From Paludibacteraceae bacterium (lineage in GTDB: Bacteria; Bacteroidota; Bacteroidia; Bacteroidales; Paludibacteraceae): a stretch of 64,000 nucleotides of DNA. The DNA is taken from assembly GCA_016285885.1 (NCBI GenBank), contig JAEERP010000004.1, forward strand, positions 124,001 to 188,000, read 5' to 3'. Under the pieces are notes generated by a model. That model ran no database searches, had not been told where the DNA came from, and saw only the letters and a list, made by a program, of their open reading frames with translations. Positions 17,542 to 25,382 of this stretch are shown piece after piece (the stretch's first letter is position 1; each line of letters starts with the position of its first letter). Made by a program: the position numbers and the translations under genes.

Positions 17542-17583
17542 GATGGTTCCTTGTGTGAGATTTTTAATTTTTAACATTCAATA

Positions 17584-17994
17584 ATGGTTATGAAACGTTA
17601 TATGTGGAAGACGTTGGGAACCCTTATCGCAATGGTTCTGAACATTTCCTTGTTGTCTGCGGCCGATAAGGATGCGTTGTCCCGCGAGGCGATGTTCCCT
17701 GGAGGGAATGCCGCATTGTCGAGTTACTTGCAATCCAACATGAAGTATCCCGATGCGTCGGTGAAGAACAATGAGATAGGCAAGGTCTTTGTCTCTTTTG
17801 TGGTCGAGAAGGATGGTTCTATTCAGAACGCGAAGGTGGAAAAGGGTGTTTCTCCTGCCTTGAACGAAGAGGCTTTGAGGGTGGTGCGCGGTATGCCGAA
17901 ATGGACGCCTGCCTTGAAGGACGGGAAGGAGGTTCGTTCGGTACTGACGTTGCCTATTGTGTTCCATCTGCCTAGTGCGGTATTGGAAAAATAG
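17584..17994 (+). CDS. TonB C-terminal-like domain protein
   Basis: This 136-residue protein has an N-terminal signal peptide (hydrophobic residues 11-24, ending LLSAAD). It is otherwise a single TonB C-terminal domain: MFPGGNAALSSYLQSNMKYP, GKVFVSFVVEKDGSI, and MPKWTPALKDGKEVRS. Full TonB proteins have a membrane anchor and a proline-rich spacer; here there is no spacer, so it cannot span the periplasm by itself. In Bacteroidota such lone domains are often fused to sensors or peptidases or stand free. Its partner is unknown. Confidence 0.85.
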   Translation: MVMKRYMWKTLGTLIAMVLNISLLSAADKDALSREAMFPGGNAALSSYLQSNMKYPDASVKNNEIGKVFVSFVVEKDGSIQNAKVEKGVSPALNEEALRVVRGMPKWTPALKDGKEVRSVLTLPIVFHLPSAVLEK

Positions 17995-18019
17995 TACGGT
18001 TTGTGGAACTGCCATGTGG

Positions 18020-18047
18020 GGGAGCGCTGGGAATACTCAACGCTCCC
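18020..18047. terminator. Hairpin between convergent genes
   Basis: The stem GGGAGCG/CGCTCCC lies between the TonB-like gene and the end of dprA. It lacks a strong T run on either strand, so it may be a weak bidirectional terminator. Confidence 0.5.
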
Positions 18048-18053
18048 TCTCTG

Positions 18054-19166
18054 TTAATGCTTGGGCAGAAAGTAGATGTTGCCGGGGGCTGAGCAGACTA
18101 TATCCTTCATCTCCATGTCGAATAGGAGGGAGGAGAGTTCCCCGAAGGGAATCTGCGTCTTCCGCACGATTTGGTTCATGTCCATCTTGTCGCCCATCTG
18201 AAGTGCCTCGACGATGATTTTTTCTTGGTCGGTCAATTGCATGAACCGGGAGATGTTTATGTTCGGTTGTTTCGTTTCCGTTATGTCCCAATTCATGAGC
18301 TGCTCGATCTCTTCCGCATTTTCCACCATGGTGGCTTGGTGGCTCTTGATGAGTTTGTTGCACCCTGCGGAGTAGATGTCTCCTATGCGTCCGGGAATGG
18401 CGCACACGTCCTTGTCGTAGGAGTTGGCGAACTCGGCGGTGAATAGGGCGCCTCCCTTCTCCCCAGATTCCACAACGAGGATGACGTCGCACATGCCTGC
18501 TATGATTCGGTTCCTGGATACAAAATTCTTTTTGTCCACGATGCATTTAGAGCGAAATTCGGTCACGATACCTCCTCGCTCCATCATCTTATAAGATAGT
18601 GCACGATGTCTTGCGGGATATAGCATGTCGAGTCCGTGCCCGACCACTCCGATCGTCTGGATGCCTAACTCCACCGCCTTTTTGTGGGCGCATCCGTCTA
18701 CCCCATAGGCCAATCCGCTGATGACGGTTAAATCTGGGTGTTTGTGCGCAAGTGACGTGATGATCTCCTCGCAGATCGTTTTCCCGTAGGAACTCATTTT
18801 GCGTGTTCCCACAACACCGATGATGTGGTCACTATTCATCATCATATCTCCTTTGCTGTATAGAATGTAGGGCGCATCAATACACTCTCTCATTCGGTTG
18901 GGATACGCTTCGCTGTTGAAGGGAATAGCCTTCGCTCCTGCCTTCTCTAGGAAATGGATCTCCCTCTCCGCTTGTTTCAGGAGCTGCGGATCCTTTATGT
19001 TTTTGGCGATGGCCGCGCCGATGCCTGGTATGCTTTCCAACTCTTTCCGTGAACATTCGAATACCTTCCTCTCGCTGCCTAGAGAGGAGACGAGCTTCTT
19101 TATTGTGTGAACACCTACACCTTTCGCCATCGTCAAGGCGATTTGATACATTATCTCTGAATCCAT
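18054..19166 (-). CDS. dprA: DNA processing protein DprA (Smf)
   Basis: DprA loads RecA onto incoming single-stranded DNA during natural transformation. The 370-residue protein has an N-terminal helix-hairpin-helix region (LESIPGIGAAIAKNI). The Rossmann-like DprA domain contains GVVGTRKMSSYG and SGLAYGVDGCAHKKAVE. The C-terminal winged-helix-like domain contains IVEALQMGDKMDMNQIVR. All parts are intact. Presence of dprA alone does not show competence, since it is widely conserved. It is convergent with the TonB-like gene and divergent from rbfA. Confidence 0.95.
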   Translation of the reverse strand: MDSEIMYQIALTMAKGVGVHTIKKLVSSLGSERKVFECSRKELESIPGIGAAIAKNIKDPQLLKQAEREIHFLEKAGAKAIPFNSEAYPNRMRECIDAPYILYSKGDMMMNSDHIIGVVGTRKMSSYGKTICEEIITSLAHKHPDLTVISGLAYGVDGCAHKKAVELGIQTIGVVGHGLDMLYPARHRALSYKMMERGGIVTEFRSKCIVDKKNFVSRNRIIAGMCDVILVVESGEKGGALFTAEFANSYDKDVCAIPGRIGDIYSAGCNKLIKSHQATMVENAEEIEQLMNWDITETKQPNINISRFMQLTDQEKIIVEALQMGDKMDMNQIVRKTQIPFGELSSLLFDMEMKDIVCSAPGNIYFLPKH

Positions 19167-19239
19167 GAAAAAAACAAATAGAAATTCTTATAATTTTGGT
19201 AGACTTGTCTCTGCTTTTCCGCAGATACGAATTTTATAT

Positions 19240-19247
19240 TACCTTTG
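19240..19247 (+). promoter_or_regulatory. -7 element of the rbfA operon
   Basis: TACCTTTG fits TAnnTTTG and lies 29 bases before the rbfA ATG. The -33 side has only a TTTT run, so the assignment is moderate. Confidence 0.5.
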
Positions 19248-19276
19248 CAAAGATAACTATTAATGTTTAAAATGCG

Positions 19277-19621
19277 ATGGAATCAACAAGAAAAAACAAG
19301 ATAGATAGACTCGTCCAAAAGGAGTTGGGCGATATTTTCCAGAAGTTCACGAAGTCTCAGGGCGGTGTCCTGATCTCTGTGACTTCAGTCTCCGTGTCGT
19401 CGGATTTGAGCGTCGCGAAGGTCTATTTGAGCATCTTCCCGAACGAACGCCAGTCGGAGCTTATGGAACTGATACAGGGTGCTTCGAAATCGATTCGTTA
19501 CGATCTCTCCCAACGTACCCGCTACCAACTGAGACAAGTGCCTGAGTTGCACTTCTATTTGGACGATTCGCTCGACTACTTGGAGAATATCGATCGTCTA
19601 TTGGGCTTGGATAAAAAATGA
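19277..19621 (+). CDS. rbfA: Ribosome-binding factor A
   Basis: RbfA helps mature the 30S subunit and the 5' end of 16S rRNA and supports growth in the cold. The 114-residue length and the KH-like fold fit. Signature stretches are RVQ-type RLVQKELGDIFQK, SVTSVSVSSDLSVAKVYLSI, and PELHFYLDDSLDYLENID. Its stop overlaps the start of the following permease gene by four bases (ATGA), so the two are translationally coupled. Confidence 0.95.
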   Translation: MESTRKNKIDRLVQKELGDIFQKFTKSQGGVLISVTSVSVSSDLSVAKVYLSIFPNERQSELMELIQGASKSIRYDLSQRTRYQLRQVPELHFYLDDSLDYLENIDRLLGLDKK

Positions 19622-20844
19622 AACTACAACTTTTCATAGCTTTCAGATACCTCTTTTCTCGCAAGGACCATAACGCCATCAATATTATCTCCGCCATTTG
19701 TGCGGGGGGTATTTGCGTGGCGACGATGGCGCTCGTCTGCGTGCTCTCCGGGTACAATGGGTTTCAGGAGCTGATCCAAGGGTTGTTCAATGCCTTTGAC
19801 CCTGATGTGAAGATCACGTTGGCGGAGGGAAAGAGCTTTAGCCTTTCGGACGAGCGTGTCCAAAGGGTGAAGACGCTCGACTTCGTGGATGTCTCATGTG
19901 ACGTCATGGAGGAGAATGCCCTGATCCGTAATGCGGAGCGTCAGACCATGGTGCAGGTGAAGGGCGTCTCTGACTCGTACGCCAGACTGACGAACGTGAA
20001 CGACGTGCTTCAGGTGGGACAGTTCATCCTGAAGGAGGATGACAATTATGCGTTGGTCATTGGCGGGGCGTTGGCAAACCAATTAGACGTGGCTTTGGGC
20101 TTCTCCCGACCGGTCTCATTGTTTGTCCCTAAGCATGACGTGAAGATCAATCTGGCGAATCCGGAGAGGGCTTTTGAGGAGCAACAGTTGTTCGTCGAGG
20201 GTATCTATTCCACGAATCAGCTGGAAATCGACTCCAAGTATGCTTTCGTTGATATCTCCCTCGCAAGGAAGATGCTGGGCTATTCGGATGACGAGGTGAC
20301 TTCATTGGAGCTTAGCTTGTCTCCTGGGGTGGATGAGAAGGAGGCGCTGAAAAAGATATCGGAGACGCTCGGCCCTTCGTTTGTGGTGCAGGGTAAAACC
20401 CAGCAACACGAGGATTTTTATCGGATGATGAAGGTGGAAAAGTGGATATCTTTCCTCATACTCGTCTTTATTCTTTTGGTTGCGGTGTTCAATCTGGTGG
20501 GTTCCCTCACTATGCTCATATTGGAGAAGAGATCGGATATCGAGACGTTGCGTAATATGGGTGCGACCAGCAGATTTGTCCGCCAAGTCTTCCTGCTGGA
20601 GGGCTGGCTTATTTCTGTGCTAGGCACAGTCGTTGGCGTTTCTGTCGGATTGATTCTTTGTGGCCTGCAAAAATGGCTGGGAATCATTAAATTGAATAAT
20701 GGAGATGAGGGCGGATTTGTGGTTGATGCCTATCCTATCAGCGTGTCTGCAACGGATGTGCTGATCGTCTTGCTCTCTTCGTTGCTGATCGGATTGCTTA
20801 TTTCATGGTTCCCGACAAAATATATGGGTCGAAAGGCTTTTTAG
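19618..20844 (+). CDS. LolC/LolE-type ABC transporter permease
   Basis: This 408-residue inner-membrane protein has the MacB/FtsX layout: one helix near the N terminus (about 24-43), a long periplasmic domain (45-265) and three C-terminal helices. FRYLFSRKDHNAINIIS and the FtsX region LTMLILEKRSDIETLRNMGA with FLLEGWLISVLGTVVG are typical of LolC/LolE, which extract lipoproteins from the inner membrane with LolD. A single permease of this type is usual in Bacteroidota. The lolD-like gene at 5681 is a possible partner. It is translationally coupled to rbfA. Confidence 0.9.
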   Translation: MKLQLFIAFRYLFSRKDHNAINIISAICAGGICVATMALVCVLSGYNGFQELIQGLFNAFDPDVKITLAEGKSFSLSDERVQRVKTLDFVDVSCDVMEENALIRNAERQTMVQVKGVSDSYARLTNVNDVLQVGQFILKEDDNYALVIGGALANQLDVALGFSRPVSLFVPKHDVKINLANPERAFEEQQLFVEGIYSTNQLEIDSKYAFVDISLARKMLGYSDDEVTSLELSLSPGVDEKEALKKISETLGPSFVVQGKTQQHEDFYRMMKVEKWISFLILVFILLVAVFNLVGSLTMLILEKRSDIETLRNMGATSRFVRQVFLLEGWLISVLGTVVGVSVGLILCGLQKWLGIIKLNNGDEGGFVVDAYPISVSATDVLIVLLSSLLIGLLISWFPTKYMGRKAF

Positions 20845-20862
20845 TTTTAATCGTTTAATGAG

Positions 20863-22329
20863 ATGAAAAAGAAGGTTTTTGGTGTTCTCCTTTTGATGGA
20901 GGCGATGTTTTTGGCCATCTCTACCATAGTCTCTCTCTGTTATGGTGAGCAGGATTTGTTCGCATTGCTGATACCAACCTGTTTGACGGCTGCTTGTGGA
21001 GGCGTTCTTTTCATGGCAGATAGGAAGAATAAGGGTTCCTTGACCCGAAAGGATTGCTATATGATTATCTCTGGGGCATGGGTGATCTTTTCTCTCTTCG
21101 GCATGCTTCCTTTCCTGATTTACGGAACGACGTCGACCTTGGCGGATGCCTTCTTTGAGACAATGTCCGGTTTCACGACGACGGGCGCCTCTGTCCTGAA
21201 TAACATCGAAGAACAGCCGCACGGCATACTCTTTTGGCGAAGTGTCATGCAATGGATGGGAGGATTGGGTATCATGTTGTTCTCCATCGCTCTGCTTCCT
21301 TCCTATAACAGGAATAACACGCAGTTGTTCTCCACGGAGGCTACGAGCGTTTCGATGCGGAAACTGCGTCCGAAGACGCAGGAAACCGCAAGGGGAATCT
21401 TCCTGATTTATGCGATCCTGACCGCTGTCTGCGTGTTGTTCTACTTTATCGGCCCGATGTCCTTCTATGATGCGGTGTGCCATGCCATGACGACTGTCGG
21501 AACGGGAGGTTTCAGCACGCACCAAGCCAATTTTGCCTACTTCAACTCTCCTTACTTGGAGTACGTGGCTTCCATCTTTATGTTTTTGGCGGGTGTGAAC
21601 TTCGCTCTCTATTTTTTGGCAAGCGTGGGTGATTGGAGCGTATTCCGCACCAACGAGGAATTCCGCTGGTATGGGTTGATGACAGTGTCGCTTGTCGTCA
21701 TTTTTTATCTTATGTTGCTCAATAATCCTTGCCATGTGCTTACGGCGCAGATGCCTTCCGATTATGAGGCTGCATTTAGGGCCGCGTTGTTCCATGTGTC
21801 GAGTATATTCTCTTCCTGTGGCTATCAGGGTACTTATTGCGACTATGTGGGTTGGGGCGCCCCTTTCTGGATACCTACTGCCATCATGATGTTTAGTGGC
21901 GCATGTGCGGGTTCCTCTAGTGGAGGCGCTAAGCTGATTCGTGTCATTATCGCTTTGAAGAATGCGGGGAATGAGTTGCGTCTGCACTCTCATCCTAATG
22001 CTGTGTTGCCACTAAAAGTCTCTTCCAGGTTGATGTCCATGGAGCTGGTTGTTCGTGTGCTGGCCTTCTTCTTTATTTTTGCATTGCTTTTCTTGATGGG
22101 CACATTCGCCCTGACAATGACGGGCATGGACTTTGACACGGCCTTGGGTTCTTGCCTTACCGCCATCTCGAATAATGGTCCTGGCTTCGGATTTACGGGT
22201 CCTGCGGCTAACTTCGCCGATGTCCCGATCTCTGGCAAGTGGATCCTTTCTGCCTTGATGTTGATCGGACGTTTGGAGATTTATACAATCTTGTTGCTCT
22301 TCACCTCCCATTTCTGGAAGCTAAGATAG
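20863..22329 (+). CDS. trkH: Trk-type potassium uptake protein TrkH
   Basis: TrkH is the membrane-spanning subunit of a K+ uptake system gated by the cytoplasmic NAD(H)/nucleotide-binding protein TrkA. The 488-residue length is normal, with about ten membrane helices. Selectivity-loop segments include TMSGFTTTGASVL, MTTVGTGGFSTH, FSGACAGSSSGGAKLIR and ISNNGPGFG. trkA is not adjacent and lies outside the window if present. It follows the Lol permease by 18 bases and is probably in the rbfA operon. Confidence 0.96.
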   Translation: MKKKVFGVLLLMEAMFLAISTIVSLCYGEQDLFALLIPTCLTAACGGVLFMADRKNKGSLTRKDCYMIISGAWVIFSLFGMLPFLIYGTTSTLADAFFETMSGFTTTGASVLNNIEEQPHGILFWRSVMQWMGGLGIMLFSIALLPSYNRNNTQLFSTEATSVSMRKLRPKTQETARGIFLIYAILTAVCVLFYFIGPMSFYDAVCHAMTTVGTGGFSTHQANFAYFNSPYLEYVASIFMFLAGVNFALYFLASVGDWSVFRTNEEFRWYGLMTVSLVVIFYLMLLNNPCHVLTAQMPSDYEAAFRAALFHVSSIFSSCGYQGTYCDYVGWGAPFWIPTAIMMFSGACAGSSSGGAKLIRVIIALKNAGNELRLHSHPNAVLPLKVSSRLMSMELVVRVLAFFFIFALLFLMGTFALTMTGMDFDTALGSCLTAISNNGPGFGFTGPAANFADVPISGKWILSALMLIGRLEIYTILLLFTSHFWKLR

Positions 22330-22523
22330 TTCGGAGAATTGAGAAACAGTAGCAATTAGTACAAACAAAGAATTGAAAAGTACAAGGCACATTTCGTTTA
22401 GTTGCTGAGTTCTAAACAATTACAAAAAATACAGAAAAAATGAAAAGTACAGCCAACAAATTAAGGTTACAAAAAGGTGACAAAAACGAGGCAGTTTTCC
22501 CTTAATATAGGACTGGGGGTAAA

Positions 22524-22566
22524 TTGAGCGAGAAAAGGGGCTAATTTCGCCCCTTTTCTCGCTCAA
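22524..22566. repeat. 18-bp perfect inverted repeat
   Basis: TTGAGCGAGAAAAGGGGC (22524-22541) is exactly complementary to 22549-22566, with loop TAATTTC. The right arm encodes the last residues of the 64-codon ORF and the left arm begins at its stop. There is no T run after the stem on either strand, so it is not a classical terminator. Confidence 0.85.
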
Positions 22567-22735
22567 ATCGTTCAATAATAGCCCGGACAATGTACTCTGT
22601 TTTGTTGGGGACTGATTCGAGGATTGCGACCACCTCACCGGGGGCATTGAACCCATACGTCTTGCAGGTCGTTTTCTTACGCCCTGCTCCCTCTCTCTTT
22701 CCTCCTCTTTTTCTCTTTTCTTCTTGATTTTCCAT
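22541..22735 (-). CDS. Small basic protein with GGKREGAGRK motif
   Basis: This 64-residue ORF starts at an ATG and reads MENQEEKRKRGGKREGAGRK followed by a short segment that could form a ribbon-helix-helix (APGEVVAILESVPNKTEYIV, then RAIIERFER). Glycine-rich basic heads of the form GGKREGAGRKK are common in small proteins of Bacteroidota plasmids, phages and mobilizable elements; a DNA-binding role is plausible but not shown. Its last codons and stop lie in an 18-bp inverted repeat. No integrase or mobilization gene is nearby. Confidence 0.55.
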   Translation of the reverse strand: MENQEEKRKRGGKREGAGRKKTTCKTYGFNAPGEVVAILESVPNKTEYIVRAIIERFEREKGRN

Positions 22736-22753
22736 GATTTATGACTATCTTTG
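22724..22753 (+). promoter_or_regulatory. Promoter-like site in the gene-poor island
   Basis: TTG (22724-22726) is followed after 19 bases by TATCTTTG (22746-22753). It points rightwards into DNA with no gene on the plus strand, towards the hairpin at 22776-22797. Confidence 0.45.
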
Positions 22754-22775
22754 CATCCGAACAAGTCCAAAAGTG

Positions 22776-22797
22776 GGCGGTGCTGGAACACCGCCCA
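22776..22797 (+). other. GC-rich hairpin, possible small RNA
   Basis: GGGCGGTG/CACCGCCC with loop CTGGAA begins about 20 bases after a promoter-like site. No T run follows. It could be the 5' stem of a small RNA, or a hairpin in the leader of the minus-strand 64-codon ORF. Confidence 0.35.
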
Positions 22798-22802
22798 GAA
22801 GG

Positions 22803-22874
22803 TCATTTCTTTAACTGAATAGTTATTGTTACCTTCTCAATTTTAAAACTAATTTTTACCTCTTTTAGTTCCAT
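22803..22874 (-). CDS. Possible 23-residue peptide
   Basis: A short ORF starting at ATG encodes MELKEVKISFKIEKVTITIQ followed by LKK. It is strongly alternating hydrophobic/charged, as in a beta strand, and lies 67 bases upstream of the 64-codon ORF on the same strand. Nothing beyond composition and position supports translation. Confidence 0.25.
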   Translation of the reverse strand: MELKEVKISFKIEKVTITIQLKK

Positions 22875-23320
22875 AATAATTGGTCTTTTGGCTTGTTTTT
22901 CTAACCTTTCAGGCGCTAGAAATCTCCGTTGTAACCACTCTCTTTGATTATTAGTGGGTAAGAATTATGAATCAAGGATTGGTTGTGGTGGGTAATGTCC
23001 ATTTGTGCCATTCTTGTGCCAAACCGTTGCGTTCGGGGCTTATTCTGCCCTCTGGTCGTTGCATTCCCTCTTTGGACATATAAGTGACCGCCTGGTGAGT
23101 TTGCGATTGAATTTGAGGCTTTGGAAGCCGCGAATCCCTGTTGGAACGATTGAAGCCCATTGCTTTCGATGGACATAATAGTTAAAAATTAGGAGTTATG
23201 AGTTGTTCGTTGTGTGTGGAGAGTGGTCATGGGTATCATCCCCGTCTCAATCCTATTGCGTTTTTAGCTTCTATATGACGGCTTGTGTGGAAGTGGGTCT
23301 GACACATACCATCTGAGCAT

Positions 23321-23356
23321 AAAAAAGCGGGAAAGCTAATGCAAGCCTTCCCGCTT
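23321..23356 (-). terminator. Terminator of the 509-residue secreted protein gene
   Basis: On the minus strand the stem AAGCGGGAA/TTCCCGCTT is followed by a T run, about 20 bases past the stop at 23379. Confidence 0.85.
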
Positions 23357-23378
23357 CCGTGTGTTATAATCTTAGAAA

Positions 23379-24908
23379 TTATTTCTTGATGAACTTGCCA
23401 GTGATGCTCTTGTTGACGATGATGATATACTCACCAGCTGCCAAGCTAGAAACATTTACCTTTCCGTTTACTACAGCGTAAGACTTAACCGCACCGTTCA
23501 AAGAAGCGATCTCTACGCTTTGGATATCCTCGATACCTGCGAATTCGATAGCCTCGCTTACTGGGTTAGGATATACTGACAATGTCTTGCTGTCACCGTC
23601 GATCGTAGCGACACCAACCTTACCCTTGTAAGAGATCAAGAGCTTGTCTACAACGTAAGATACGTTAGGGTTTTGCTTGAAATCGATAACGATTGATTTT
23701 GCGCCGTTAGGAATTGCGATTTCTGCAACCTCTTTCTTCCACATGCCGTAGATGATAGAGTCCTTGTATGCGACTACAGAATCACCATTGTCAAATTTCA
23801 CAGTGATAGGAATCAACTCGTCTTGGTTTATTCCGTTTACGTTTCCTACCAACTCGTACATGTTGTCTTTAGCCCATTTCTTTACATAGCACTCAACTTT
23901 GATCTTTCCTGCTGCAATAGCCTCTTCTGGCAAAGCGATGTTGTCTGTCCAGATTGAGTATACACCAACTTTTGGTTTGAATACTGGGCTGTAGATAGCC
24001 AATGCAGAGTACATTTGGCACATTGGGATGCCAGATTCATCAGACCATGATGTTCCGTCATCGCTCTTGTCCCATTGTTGCAATATTTGTGCGTTTGCGT
24101 TGACTTGCTTGTTGTCCTTGTCCCATTGCATGTAGATTCCGAATGGGAAGTGCAATTCGTCACTGATGTTGGCCAACTTGTCCGAATCAGAGAAGATGTT
24201 GTCTCCGTCGAATTGACATCCGTAGATTGGATAAGTGTCTTCCTCTGTCTCGAAATACAAGTTCTTGATCTTAAATTTAGACAAAGAAGCTCCCGTAACC
24301 TCTCTCTTGTAACCGATGATGACTGTTCTAACGTCTTTGTCGTTGAATGGGTAGGTGTACTCTTTGAAAGTTTGCCAGTCTTTTTCGCATCCAGGGGTCT
24401 TGGCGTCGATGAAAGTTCTGCTCACGAGGTCAGAAGCTGGATATGTAATGATTGAGTCTCCATTCTCGTCGATTTTCAAAACAGATTCGCCCAGTCCGCC
24501 GCCACCGACGAAACCACCGTGTTCCTTAGACAGACATTGGATAATGATGGTCGCTTTGTCGGGTTTCTCGGCAGTAGCTACTTTCTCGTCTGATCCGCTG
24601 TTCTCTGGGATTCTGATATCCAAAGGGTCTGACATGTACTCGAGGATGATGGATTTTGTCTTAAGTCTAAGACCTTCAGGGACTGCCAATCTGGTCTCAA
24701 ATGCCATCTCGTAGTTGCCGTTATGAACGATGGTTGCATACTCGTTTCCCTCGGTCAGATTGCCATCTGCTTTAGAGTCATCTTCGTAAGAATCGAGCGT
24801 CACTCCATTTTGGAGCTTTCCGTCCTTAATTAAATAGTATGCGTCACCTGCAAACGCACCAGCGCAGCAAGAAGCGAGCGCAAAAAAGAGTAAACCTACT
24901 TTTTTCAT
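23379..24908 (-). CDS. Secreted protein of unknown function with T9SS sorting domain
   Basis: This 509-residue protein has a signal peptide (LLFFALASCCAGAFAG) and a type A T9SS C-terminal domain of about 75 residues, starting SVYPNPVSEAIEFAG and ending GEYIIIVNKSITGKFIKK. It should therefore be exported through the SprA channel and released or anchored at the surface. The central 400 residues look all-beta. They contain repeated Lys/Asp-rich strands and a GGFVGGGGLGESVLKIDENG loop. I see no catalytic motif and do not recognise a family; a carbohydrate-binding role would suit the neighbourhood but is not shown. It is a single-gene unit. Confidence 0.9.
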   Translation of the reverse strand: MKKVGLLFFALASCCAGAFAGDAYYLIKDGKLQNGVTLDSYEDDSKADGNLTEGNEYATIVHNGNYEMAFETRLAVPEGLRLKTKSIILEYMSDPLDIRIPENSGSDEKVATAEKPDKATIIIQCLSKEHGGFVGGGGLGESVLKIDENGDSIITYPASDLVSRTFIDAKTPGCEKDWQTFKEYTYPFNDKDVRTVIIGYKREVTGASLSKFKIKNLYFETEEDTYPIYGCQFDGDNIFSDSDKLANISDELHFPFGIYMQWDKDNKQVNANAQILQQWDKSDDGTSWSDESGIPMCQMYSALAIYSPVFKPKVGVYSIWTDNIALPEEAIAAGKIKVECYVKKWAKDNMYELVGNVNGINQDELIPITVKFDNGDSVVAYKDSIIYGMWKKEVAEIAIPNGAKSIVIDFKQNPNVSYVVDKLLISYKGKVGVATIDGDSKTLSVYPNPVSEAIEFAGIEDIQSVEIASLNGAVKSYAVVNGKVNVSSLAAGEYIIIVNKSITGKFIKK

Positions 24909-25382
24909 ATAATAAAATCTATATAAATAAAAGGCGGGTTCTAAATGTCTCTCTCTCCTCGTCGGAAGAACCCATTACCCGAGGTTGGAGAGGTCGTTCT
25001 TGTTGAACGATTCCCCAAATTTAGTTCTTGTTACCATGCGCGACAAATTTTTCCTCATGGCTTTTTGTCTCTGTAACTTATTTCTTGACGTATAACAATC
25101 TTTTGCTCTCCTATTTTAGACCAAATGGGGCGACCTTTCTTAGAACGATTGTGGCGCGATCGGCTTCTTCCCTCAATCTTCCCCTCATCGTCGGGCACCT
25201 CTATACGTTTCCCCTATAAGATATTCATATCGCCTATGCGGAAGGGAATTGACCGATAGATGATAAGTGTCTATTGTGATGTGTTCGCATAGCTATTTAT
25301 TGACGAAAAGAGTAAATCGAACGGGTATTTAATTTTTTATAGGGAAAAGTTTTCGTACTTTCGCGCCAAATCAGAATATTTT
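24909..25382. other. Divergent intergenic region
   Basis: These 474 bases separate the minus-strand T9SS cargo gene from the plus-strand activase gene. They hold the promoter of the former. Upstream of the activase only a poor match to the -7 element (TACTTTCG at 25356-25363) is seen. A 63-codon plus ORF at 25028 has no supporting features. Confidence 0.55.
25016..25046 (-). promoter_or_regulatory. Promoter of the 509-residue secreted protein gene
   Basis: On the minus strand TTG (25046-25044) and TAAATTTG (25023-25016) are separated by 20 bases. The leader would be about 100 bases long. Confidence 0.5.

Larger units (their letters stand above)
22330..23378. other. Gene-poor island with tiny ORFs and an inverted repeat
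   Basis: Over about 1 kb between trkH and a T9SS cargo gene no full-length gene is seen. It holds a 64-codon minus ORF of mobile-element character, a 23-codon ORF, an 18-bp perfect inverted repeat, a GC-rich hairpin preceded by a promoter-like site, and a terminator at its right end. An 86-codon minus ORF at 22916-23176 has no features I trust. The base composition at 22340-22500 is strongly A-rich. It may be the remnant of an integrated element. Confidence 0.55.

Noticed and set aside
20803-21993. Long 396-codon ORF on the minus strand
   Set aside because: It is antisense to trkH, which has clear family motifs throughout; the minus product is rich in His, Arg and Gln with no domain.
22441-22506. 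21-codon plus-strand ORF starting MKSTANKLRLQKGDK
   Set aside because: It recalls the first residues of some recombinases, but it stops at once and there is no homologous continuation nearby.
22420-22806. 128-codon minus-strand ORF in the gene-poor island
   Set aside because: It overlaps the better 64-codon ORF in another frame, crosses the inverted repeat and is low-complexity (Lys, Glu, Arg, then Phe, Leu).
22916-23176. 86-codon minus-strand ORF
   Set aside because: There is no domain or ribosome-site support, and the composition is Ser/Asn/Gln-rich; it could be a remnant, but I cannot support it as a gene.
25028-25219. 63-codon plus-strand ORF
   Set aside because: It lies in the promoter region between divergent genes and has no motif or consistent start signals.
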